Position numbers and translations under genes: made by a program | Shown: positions 1-5,341 of the stretch, piece after piece | Position numbering within the stretch: the first letter of the stretch is position 1 | How the letters are laid out: every line of letters starts with the position of its first letter | Assembly (NCBI GenBank): GCA_964412905.1 | Contig: CAYPQL010000046.1 | Span: forward strand, 1-8,915 | DNA from: CAYPQL01 sp964412905 | GTDB taxonomy: Bacteria > Patescibacteriota > Minisyncoccia > JAHIHE01 > JAGLIN01 | Direction of reading: 5' to 3' | DNA: 8,915 bases | The notes under the pieces: model-generated | What the model saw: only the letters and a program-made list of their open reading frames with translations | Databases searched by the model: none | Told to the model about the DNA's origin: nothing

Positions 1-130
1 CTACCTTGCCGCGAAATACATCGGGGTTGTATTCCAAATACGCTTCAATCTCTTTCTGAATATCGCCGTACTGGGTATAAAACTCATCATTCTTCGCCCT
101 TTTTGCGTTTGTAAGATTACTGTTTGCCAT
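1..130 (-). CDS. EcoRI-type adenine-specific DNA methyltransferase, N-terminal fragment (runs off the window)
   Basis: Only the first 43 codons are visible; the gene continues beyond base 1. The start is the ATG at 130, preceded by a weak purine stretch (AAGAAAAAG) rather than a clear ribosome binding site. The protein begins MANSNLTNAKRAKNDEFYTQ and goes on to a tyrosine-rich stretch ending DVFRGKV. I recognise this as the N-terminus of the 'adenine-specific methyltransferase EcoRI family', where NAK.AKNDEFYTQY is the hallmark opening. Family members methylate adenine in DNA using S-adenosylmethionine; the catalytic motif would lie outside the window, so activity cannot be judged. It follows rhuM on the same strand after an 83-base gap, so it may be part of the same restriction-modification island. 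Whether a cognate nuclease lies further left cannot be seen. Confidence 0.8.
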   Translation of the reverse strand, partial: MANSNLTNAKRAKNDEFYTQYGDIQKEIEAYLEYNPDVFRGKV

Positions 131-213
131 AAACTTTTTCTTATTAAATCATAAAAACAAAAATCCCTCAACCCTCTCCTATAAATCCATCTTACCCCAA
201 ACCCCTCATAAAA

Positions 214-1260
214 TCAACGCGTTTTTTTCTTTTTAATTTCCAAAAGTTTTTTAACTTCACGATCAAAATCGGAAATATAGTTTTTATCTTGCTCTACTCG
301 GTATTTTTCGTATTCACCAAGCGCCAAAGCTTCAGCCGCGGCATGACTCACTTTGCCTAGATCACTTAAGATATTACGATCGTTAAGTTTTAAAAATTCA
401 CTTAACTTTTTATTCCAATCCAACATAAACATTGCTTGCTTGCGCTTAGCTTGCGACTCGGCAAAGATTAGATATTGCTCAACTATATTATTTAGGCCTG
501 CGAGCTCTTCTTCGTCTAAATAATTTTTAGCAATCACCATATCTGATTTGCGTATGGCGCCCTGTGGGCTGTTTTTCCAATTAGTGAGACCTGCATTTGG
601 CTTAGCGTTGCTTGCGCGACTACTAATGATTTCCGCGGCTGTGCTGTCTGAAATGGCGAAGTGCAATTTATTTTGCACGGTAGCAAAAAAATGCTGAGCT
701 TCAACGCTATTTTTGTCATAATCCACGCTGCACTGCGCATAAATATCGGTGATTTTTTGGTAAAACCTGCGTTCACTGCTGCGAATGTCCGCTATGCGAG
801 CCAACTGCTCTTCAAAATAATCTTGTCCAAAGGTATAGTTGGGAGTTTTCAGCCGTTCATCGTCCATTGTAAAACCTTTGATAATGTATTCTTTCAATCT
901 TTCTGTCGCCCAAATGCGAAACTGAGTCGCCTGTGAGCTACTGACTCGGTATCCAACAGAAAGAATTGCGTCGAGATTATAAAACTCCACATCTCGCGAA
1001 ACCTGTCTATTCCCCTCATTTTGAACTTGTGCAATTTTTGCACAAGTTGCTTCTTTAACAAGTTCTCTGTCTGTATAGATATTTTGCAAATGTTTTGTTG
1101 CTACACTTCTATCAACTCCAAAAAGCTCGGCAATCTTTGCTTGTGTAAGCCAGATATTTTCATCACGCAAAAATATCTCCACTTTTACCTTCCCGTTTGG
1201 TGTAGTGTAAAGTAAAAATTCCGTAAATGTATTTTGTTTAATAATCTGATTTTTTTTCAT
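214..1260 (-). CDS. rhuM: RhuM family protein (Virulence_RhuM-like), DNA-binding accessory protein of restriction-modification loci
   Basis: The product is 348 residues, close to the usual family length, and looks intact. A winged-helix-like segment lies at about residues 36-62 (IWLTQAKIAELFGVDRSVAT), followed by the family core at about 93-119 (FYNLDAILSVGYRVSS, then RIWAT). Further typical blocks are AAEII..R at 208-215, PNAGLTNW at 221-228 and a helical region with QYLIFAE.QAKR near 262-273. The tail is lysine-rich. I chose the ATG at 1260 over an in-frame start at 1284 because MKKNQ is where family similarity begins and the longer form would overlap the preceding gene. No Shine-Dalgarno is visible. 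RhuM was named from a Salmonella pathogenicity island, and its biochemical role is not established; homologues are very often found beside type I restriction genes. Here it sits 4 bases downstream of an hsdM remnant, which fits that pattern. Confidence 0.88.
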   Translation of the reverse strand: MKKNQIIKQNTFTEFLLYTTPNGKVKVEIFLRDENIWLTQAKIAELFGVDRSVATKHLQNIYTDRELVKEATCAKIAQVQNEGNRQVSRDVEFYNLDAILSVGYRVSSSQATQFRIWATERLKEYIIKGFTMDDERLKTPNYTFGQDYFEEQLARIADIRSSERRFYQKITDIYAQCSVDYDKNSVEAQHFFATVQNKLHFAISDSTAAEIISSRASNAKPNAGLTNWKNSPQGAIRKSDMVIAKNYLDEEELAGLNNIVEQYLIFAESQAKRKQAMFMLDWNKKLSEFLKLNDRNILSDLGKVSHAAAEALALGEYEKYRVEQDKNYISDFDREVKKLLEIKKKKTR

Positions 1261-1264
1261 AATG

Positions 1265-1618
1265 CTATAAATTAAACCCAACATTTTTTAATTGTTTTTT
1301 AATTTCCTCATCCAGTTTCTTTTCCTCCGCCATTTGCTCGGCTAGTTTTTTTGTTAACCCTCCGATTTTTTCTGCAAAAGGAATACCGTCATCAATCTCA
1401 TCTTCGATGCCAACATATCTCCCTGGAGTGAGAACAAAATTATGTTTGGTAATTTCTTCTATATTCGCGGATTTGCAAAAGCCTTTTATATCTTCATATT
1501 TTCCGTCCCGTTTTAGGTCTTTGCGCATGTCATTTAAAAATGAGCCTTCAGTATTCCATTTCACTTGTGAGCCGTCAATTCCGCGAATCGCCAAATTCAT
1601 CTTACCGCAAAAAAGCAT
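1265..1618 (-). pseudogene. hsdM: Remnant of type I restriction methyltransferase subunit HsdM (5' truncated, internal deletion)
   Basis: About 117 codons are open from an ATG at 1618 to TAG at 1265. The first half, KMNLAIRGIDGSQVKWNTEG then SFLNDMRKDLK, matches the HsdM segment just before the catalytic NPPF motif. The next residues, DGKYEDIKGFCKSA then HNFVLTPGRYVG, match the extreme C-terminal region of HsdM, including the terminal acidic and coiled part. The family normally has roughly 200 residues between these blocks, including the NPPF adenine-methylation motif; here they are joined directly near base 1508. Everything upstream of KMNLAIRG, including the SAM-binding region, is also missing. 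Full-length HsdM is around 500 residues. The fragment therefore cannot be an active methyltransferase. The reading frame does extend upstream to 1780, but that part crosses a terminator hairpin and has no HsdM similarity. The frame has stayed open, so a short peptide could still be made. Confidence 0.82.
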
Positions 1619-1630
1619 ATTAGTAAAGGA

Positions 1631-1689
1631 AAAAGACCAGAAAAAAAACCGAAGCCCGCTTTTTGAAAAGCGGGGTTTGGTCTTTTTTT
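1631..1689. terminator. Bidirectional hairpin terminator
   Basis: A perfect 9-bp stem CCCGCTTTT / AAAAGCGGG at 1655-1674 has a 2-base centre. It extends outward imperfectly (ACC.AA / TT.GGT), and an alternative outer pairing AAAAGACC (1631-1638) with GGTCTTTT (1679-1686) is also perfect. Eight T follow the stem on the minus strand (1648 to 1641) and seven T on the plus strand (1683-1689). On the minus strand it lies about 36 bases after the stop of the 40-residue small protein, so it most likely ends the tRNA-Gln/small-protein transcript and insulates the hsdM remnant. Confidence 0.8.
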
Positions 1690-1724
1690 GTTGCGTAAAA
1701 TTTTTAAACATCTGCCAAAAAACT

Positions 1725-1847
1725 TTACTTGCGCTTTTTTTTATTAGCCTTTGCTTCAAGCATAAGTCTCTTGATTTCAAGCCGTTTTGCGGTCTTTTTA
1801 GAAGTGATTTTTTTCTTCTTCCCGACCCCGGTTCTTCTTTTTGCCAT
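1725..1847 (-). CDS. Small, highly basic 40-residue protein of unknown function
   Basis: An ATG at 1847 opens a 40-codon frame ending in TAA at 1725. The protein starts MAKRRTGVGKKKKITSKKTA and ends in the basic tail KANKKKRK; more than a third of its residues are Lys or Arg. This composition is typical of ribosome-associated or nucleic-acid-binding small proteins. I cannot assign it to a named ribosomal protein such as bS21, bTHX or bL34. It lies 30 bases downstream of tRNA-Gln on the same strand and is followed by a strong terminator. That arrangement, plus a coherent basic composition, is the main reason to believe it is real. No Shine-Dalgarno is evident, as for most genes here. The frame differs from that of the longer reading frame covering 1265-1780. 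Confidence 0.6.
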   Translation of the reverse strand: MAKRRTGVGKKKKITSKKTAKRLEIKRLMLEAKANKKKRK

Positions 1848-1877
1848 AAGTGTATTTTATTGATAAAAAAATATTTG

Positions 1878-1948
1878 CTCGGGGACAGGGATTCGAACCC
1901 CGATTAACAGGACCAAAACCTGCCGTCCTACCATTAGACGATCCCCGA
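1878..1948 (-). tRNA. tRNA-Gln (anticodon UUG)
   Basis: A full cloverleaf can be drawn on the minus strand. The acceptor stem TCGGGGA (1948-1942) pairs with TCCCCGA (1885-1879), and the discriminator base is G. The D-arm contains AATGGTAGG. The anticodon stem GCAGG/CCTGT closes the loop TTTTGGT, giving anticodon TTG (Gln). The T-arm is CGGGG-TTCGAAT-CCCTG with one G-U pair. The 3' CCA is not encoded: the bases after the discriminator read CAA, so CCA would have to be added by nucleotidyltransferase. Confidence 0.96.
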
Positions 1949-1949
1949 A

Positions 1950-2052
1950 GATTGGAATTTGGAATGTAGAATTTGGAATTTGGAATATTTAGTTTGGAAT
2001 AATTTTAAAAATAAAATTCAAAATTCATCATTCTAAATTCAAAATTCTAATC
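1950..2052. repeat. Imperfect long inverted repeat built of GGAATTT-type units
   Basis: The left half (1950-1988) is made of reiterated TTGGAATTTGGAAT / TAGAATTTGGAA units. The right half (about 2013-2052) carries the complementary AATTCAAAATTC / TTCTAAATTC units. Read as its reverse complement, the right half starts GATTAGAATTTTGAATTTAG, which lines up with the left GATTGGAATTTGGAATGTAG with few mismatches. The whole spacer between dnaX and tRNA-Gln can therefore fold into a long AU-rich hairpin. It has no terminal T run of the usual kind, though it could still aid termination or mRNA 3'-end protection for dnaX. Confidence 0.65.
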
Positions 2053-3777
2053 TTACACCACTTCCCCGCCGAACATATCCAGCGCGGAATTTACCAGGCT
2101 GTTTTCTTCTTCCTCGTCGCTCCTCTTTTTCTTCGCAAAATTAGTTTCACTGATTTTATATCCCATTTTCTCCGCTTCGTCTTGAGTGATGAATTTCAAA
2201 AAAACTTTTCTTCCCAAAATTTCTTTCATCACATTTTCAACAATTTCCCTATTCTCAACTCTTTGCAATTTGTCTTTGTGAAATGAATATTGGCAAGACA
2301 CAAGGACTTCGTTTCCTTTTACGCCAATCGGCTGGCAGGTTTTCAAAAATGCCGTCAGGGAATGATTGTGGGGTTTCACTTCTTCCAGAATTTCTCGCCA
2401 TTCGCTTCTTACGGCTTCAATGCTTATGCCGCTTTCGCTTTCATTATTTTTACTATTCTCGCCATCTTTATCATTTTTATCGCTTGCTTCAATCTTATTT
2501 TCTTCTTTTATATTTTTGATTTCTTCTATTTCCGCTTTCTCCTCCTTTTTCCCCAAGCCTATGCTTTTTTTCACAAAGTCGCCCGATTGCCTGACTTGCT
2601 GGGAAACTTTTTCCGTTATCTTTTTAATCGGTTGGGCAATTTTGTCATTATAGCTATTATTTATTGTTTTTGTCAACACCTCGCCGTCTTCAACATTAAT
2701 CTGGGCAATCGCCAGCTCCAAAGGAAGCTGAGGAATTAATGAAGATTTTATATCCTGCGCGCTTTTTATAAACACCTGAATAATTTTTATAACTTTAGCC
2801 ATTGCCGTTTTCGCCGAGATTTCCTTGAGCTGCGAAATCTGCTCTTCTGTCATCTCGGAAGAAAAATGCTCTTCCATGTTCGGACTTATTTTTATAAGCA
2901 TCAGTTTTCTGGCATATTCCACGACAGAACCGGCAAATTGCTCAAGATCATATCCGCCATCGGTTATTTCATTGACATATTCAATCGCCTCGCTATATTT
3001 TTTTTCCAGAATCAAACTGATTATTTTCACCGCGATGGAAATGTCCGCCACTGAAAGAATATTTTGGACTTCCGCGAGCGTTATTTTGTTGTCAGTCTCA
3101 AGAGAAAGAATTTGCCCGAAAAGGCTTTCACTGTCCCGCAGTCCCCCGTTGGAATTTATAGCGATAAAATCCAAAACCCCTTTTTCAACTTTCACTCCTT
3201 CTTTTTCAGCTATTTTAGACAAACATTCCGCGATTTCGGAAACTTTTATGCGATGAAAATCAAACCGCTGGCATCTGGAAATTATGGTTGCCGGAATTTT
3301 GTGGATTTCCGTCGTCGCCAAAATAAAAATAACATGCTTCGGCGGCTCTTCCAAAGTTTTAAGGAGCGCGTTGAAAGCGCCCTTGCTCAGCATATGGACT
3401 TCGTCAATTATATAGACTTTGTATTTCCCGATAGAAGGCGCGAAATTTATTTTCTCAATTATGTCTCTCATCTTGTCAACTTGCGTATGCGTCGCCGCGT
3501 CAATTTCCACCATATCCAAAAAATTGTTCTGATTTATGCTCAAGCAAACCTCGCACTTATTGCACGGATTGCCCTCTTTTTGATCTTTGCAATTTACGGT
3601 CTTGGCGAGAATTCTGGCGACCGTAGTTTTCCCGATTCCTCTCGGCCCCGAAAAAAGATACGCATGAGCAACCTTCCCGTTCTTAACGGAATTCCTGATC
3701 GTCCTGATAATATGCTCCTGCCCCACCACCTCATCAAAACTAATCGGCCTATATTTTCGATACAAAACTTCAGACAT
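2053..3777 (-). CDS. dnaX: DNA polymerase III subunit gamma/tau (clamp-loader ATPase)
   Basis: This 574-residue AAA+ ATPase is the clamp-loader motor of the replisome. Visible elements in order: the N-terminal box YRKYRPISFDEVVGQEHI (6-23); Walker A GPRGIGKT (44-51); a zinc module with Cys63, Cys72, Cys75 and Cys78; the EIDAA motif (91-95); Walker B IIDEVH (123-128); sensor 1 ATTE (154-157); and the SRC arginine-finger motif (167-169). The collar domain follows to about 365. Residues 405-450 are a charged, low-complexity linker rich in Glu, Lys and Asn. A folded C-terminal domain spans about 455-535 (W..ILEEVKPHNHSLTAFLK) and the chain ends in an ALDMFGGEVV tail. The start at 3777 gives the canonical MSEVLYRKYRP N-terminus; no Shine-Dalgarno is seen. 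A run of seven A in the message at the domain/linker border (plus-strand 2565-2571) could give a shorter gamma form by slippage. The recR/ybaB genes that often adjoin dnaX are absent. Confidence 0.97.
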   Translation of the reverse strand: MSEVLYRKYRPISFDEVVGQEHIIRTIRNSVKNGKVAHAYLFSGPRGIGKTTVARILAKTVNCKDQKEGNPCNKCEVCLSINQNNFLDMVEIDAATHTQVDKMRDIIEKINFAPSIGKYKVYIIDEVHMLSKGAFNALLKTLEEPPKHVIFILATTEIHKIPATIISRCQRFDFHRIKVSEIAECLSKIAEKEGVKVEKGVLDFIAINSNGGLRDSESLFGQILSLETDNKITLAEVQNILSVADISIAVKIISLILEKKYSEAIEYVNEITDGGYDLEQFAGSVVEYARKLMLIKISPNMEEHFSSEMTEEQISQLKEISAKTAMAKVIKIIQVFIKSAQDIKSSLIPQLPLELAIAQINVEDGEVLTKTINNSYNDKIAQPIKKITEKVSQQVRQSGDFVKKSIGLGKKEEKAEIEEIKNIKEENKIEASDKNDKDGENSKNNESESGISIEAVRSEWREILEEVKPHNHSLTAFLKTCQPIGVKGNEVLVSCQYSFHKDKLQRVENREIVENVMKEILGRKVFLKFITQDEAEKMGYKISETNFAKKKRSDEEEENSLVNSALDMFGGEVV

Positions 3778-3796
3778 AAATGCGTTTTAAGATTTA

Positions 3797-3812
3797 AACA
3801 TATAAACATTTT
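3797..3812. repeat. Copy of the AAACATATAAACATTT dispersed repeat
   Basis: AAACATATAAACATTTT, just upstream of the dnaX start, shares CATATAAACATT with the left arm of the larger repeat at 6139-6236. It is evidently the same AT-rich intergenic repeat family. Confidence 0.5.
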
Positions 3813-3839
3813 CACTAACGACGGCGCCATAGTCTCCGC

Positions 3840-3888
3840 AGACTTGCCTGTCCGGTAGGCAGGGCTGTTGCACTGCAGATGCAAGTCT
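3840..3888. repeat. Nested inverted repeat with TGCCTGTCCGG core
   Basis: Outer arms AGACTTGC (3840-3847) and GCAAGTCT (3881-3888) are perfectly complementary. Inside are two smaller hairpins, TGCCT/AGGCA around GTCCGGT, and TTGCA/TGCAA around CTGCAGA. The TGCCTGTCCG word recurs in the opposite orientation at about 4542-4551. The element lies between dnaX and the 159-residue gene and has no T run, so it does not look like a terminator. It resembles the GC-rich palindromic repeats scattered through many Parcubacteria genomes, which is an inference from memory. Confidence 0.55.
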
Positions 3889-3924
3889 TATGCGCTTTCT
3901 TGTCATAAGTAACTCAGAAAAAAT

Positions 3925-4404
3925 TTATAGCTCGTCGCTTTTTCCATTTCCAATCGCTCTGGCAAATTCTTTAGTTGCACTTCCAAAATCATTTTTTTCT
4001 TCTCTGGAAAATTCTTCTTCAATAAATTTATCCAACCCTCTTCTGATTTCGATTTCCATAATTTCGGTAGCGTGGTATTTTTGACCTAGTCCCTTTTTTT
4101 CGTCATTAACAGCAATAAAATTAAAATCTTGGCCAATTTCAACTGTAGAGCCTTTATCTAATGCTATAGGATAACCAACTTTAAACCCATCTGCTTTTTC
4201 GTTATAAACCATTAATGTTCCACCACGACTTTTTGATCTTCTTATCATATAACGATTTCCGCTTTTTGTTGTTATAAAAACTCTGTCTTCAGGATTTATA
4301 TTATCAGGATTTAATTGATCTGGTTTTTCAACTTTAAATTCTCTATCTCCAACTTTATAAACATCTTCTTGTTTATTTTTTTCTGGAATAAAAATTTCAC
4401 TCAT
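3925..4404 (-). CDS. Unrecognised 159-residue protein
   Basis: I do not recognise a family. The start is taken as the ATG at 4404 (MSEIFIPEKNKQEDVYK), with AAAGGA about 10 bases upstream as a plausible ribosome binding site. An in-frame TTG at 4440 would place the start inside a hairpin and is less likely. The N-terminal 40 residues are polar and acidic. Residues about 41-100 look beta-rich, with a basic patch RYMIRRSKSRGG (51-62). Residues about 112-159 look helical and charged (EIMEIEIRRGLDKFIEEEF). There is no signal peptide, membrane segment or cysteine. Stop is TAA at 3925. Basic strands followed by a charged helix could mean nucleic-acid or protein binding, but this is a guess. Confidence 0.75.
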   Translation of the reverse strand: MSEIFIPEKNKQEDVYKVGDREFKVEKPDQLNPDNINPEDRVFITTKSGNRYMIRRSKSRGGTLMVYNEKADGFKVGYPIALDKGSTVEIGQDFNFIAVNDEKKGLGQKYHATEIMEIEIRRGLDKFIEEEFSREEKNDFGSATKEFARAIGNGKSDEL

Positions 4405-4420
4405 ATTCTTTTTTCCTTTC

Positions 4421-4442
4421 AATTGCCATTTTATTGGCAATT
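4421..4442. promoter_or_regulatory. Perfect 8-bp inverted repeat just upstream of the 159-residue gene
   Basis: AATTGCCA (4421-4428) and TGGCAATT (4435-4442) flank a 6-base loop, 17 bases upstream of the ATG at 4404. In the mRNA this would be a 5'-leader hairpin; on DNA it could be an operator. There is no direct evidence for a regulator. Confidence 0.45.
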
Positions 4443-4519
4443 AGATTAAAAATAAAAAACCTTAAAAACACATCACATTTTTTTTAATAAATAATCGCAA
4501 ATCATAAAGCTTTTTCCCT

Positions 4520-4558
4520 ATTCGCCTATTTCCTCCAAAGGCGGACAGGCACGCGAAT
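4520..4558. repeat. Second nested inverted repeat sharing the TGCCTGTCCG word
   Basis: Outer arms ATTCGC (4520-4525) and GCGAAT (4553-4558) enclose GCCT/AGGC and the GCGGACAGGCAC word. The reverse complement of that word (GTGCCTGTCCGC) shares ten bases with the element at 3840-3888. Apart from this, the gap 4443-4585 is plain AT-rich sequence with no gene that I can see. Confidence 0.4.
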
Positions 4559-4585
4559 TAGAGATATAAGCATTTAACAATTCAT

Positions 4586-5188
4586 TTAATCATCACTCAT
4601 CATTTTATCAAGCATACTCCTCCACTTCCCATTCTCATTAAATTGGCTGTAAATCAGTTCCAGATAATTCCTGTTTCCGAAAATTCCGCCGGAAATTTCT
4701 CTGATGGATTTTAATATCCTTAAGATGGATCTGTTTTTTAAATCCTTTGAGAGCTTGGGGAATTTTTTGTCCAGCTCGCTGAATTTTTCAAAAATCAATT
4801 CCTCATGCTTTTTATTGTCAATTTTTTCAAAATCGCTTTTTCCCGTTTGAAATAAATATAACTTAGATAAAACTTCATAAATGTCATTGTCATTCACATT
4901 CTTGTCATCATAAAATTTCTCAACAAAAAATATTTCCAGCGGCATGGCAAAATCAGCTACTTCGTCAATTTGAAAAACATCGTCCGTTTCGTCGTGAAAG
5001 CTTGAATTCACTTTCTTGTTTATCTCCCGCTTAGTTTGATACTCTTCTCCTTTCTCCAGATATTCGCATTTCTCAGGACAAGCGATTTCCATCTGCCTTT
5101 TTGTCCCGCAACAAAGAGAACAGACATAATCATTCTCCGCCAGACAAAATCTTTTCCCTTTTTTCTGAACGCAAATAACGCATTTCAT
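4586..5188 (-). CDS. Cysteine-rich, probably zinc-binding protein of unknown function
   Basis: The protein is 200 residues from the ATG at 5188 (MKCVICVQKKGKRFC). A GTG at 5212 is also in frame, but the cysteine module starts at MKC, as in similar proteins. Eight cysteines fall in the first 41 residues: Cys3, 6, 15, 23, 26, 27, 37 and 41. The pattern is CxxC, then C, then VCSLCCGTKR, then CPEKC. I associate the CSLCCGTKR...CP..C.YL signature with an uncharacterised zinc-binding N-terminal module seen in diverse bacteria; that link is from memory. The remaining 155 residues are charged and mostly helical (EVLSKLYLFQTGKSDFEKID, then SKDLKNRSILRILKSIREIS), with no transmembrane segment. The gene stands alone between two spacers and lacks a Shine-Dalgarno. 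Cytoplasmic protein or nucleic-acid binding through zinc is plausible but unproven. Confidence 0.8.
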   Translation of the reverse strand: MKCVICVQKKGKRFCLAENDYVCSLCCGTKRQMEIACPEKCEYLEKGEEYQTKREINKKVNSSFHDETDDVFQIDEVADFAMPLEIFFVEKFYDDKNVNDNDIYEVLSKLYLFQTGKSDFEKIDNKKHEELIFEKFSELDKKFPKLSKDLKNRSILRILKSIREISGGIFGNRNYLELIYSQFNENGKWRSMLDKMMSDD

Positions 5189-5280
5189 TATTTTGGCAAA
5201 ATTAAAACACACTCAACAGCTACAAAAACCTGTGATCTATATTATTGTGAAATACATAAAACTAAAACCTTGCAACAAGA

Positions 5281-5307
5281 AGATCCTGAAACAAGTTCAG
5301 GATGACA
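5281..5307. repeat. Palindromic dispersed repeat of the TCATCCTGAA...TTCAGGAT type
   Basis: ATCCTGAA (5283-5290) and TTCAGGAT (5296-5303) form a perfect 8-bp stem with a 5-base loop (ACAAG), flanked by AG and GACA. The minus strand reads GTCATCCTGAACTTGTTTCA. I recognise this as a palindromic repeat seen in multi-copy form in many unrelated bacterial genomes. It sits in the spacer downstream of the 235-residue gene (5342-6049) and could fold at the 3' end of its mRNA, though the following T-rich stretch is weak. Confidence 0.6.
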
Positions 5308-5341
5308 AATTTTTGCGAGAGATTAAGCAGTTGCAAATTAT

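Noticed and set aside
1619..1780. Upstream extension of the hsdM remnant to a 171-residue frame
   Set aside because: It runs through the terminator hairpin and in a different frame through the 40-residue gene, with no HsdM similarity before KMNLAIRG.
1407..1907. Plus-strand frame of 166 codons
   Set aside because: It lies opposite the hsdM remnant, terminator, small protein and part of tRNA-Gln; no recognisable family and Phe/Leu-rich as expected for a shadow.
2535..2571. E. coli-type slippery heptamer for ribosomal -1 frameshifting in dnaX
   Set aside because: The A7 run follows a GTG codon, so the zero-frame X XXY YYZ pattern is not met; only simple slippage on the run remains possible.
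3064..3858. Plus-strand frame of 264 codons
   Set aside because: It is antisense to the conserved ATPase domain of dnaX and has no family resemblance.
3840..3888. A tRNA-like cloverleaf
   Set aside because: It is too short and has no anticodon arm or TTCGAAT-type T-loop.
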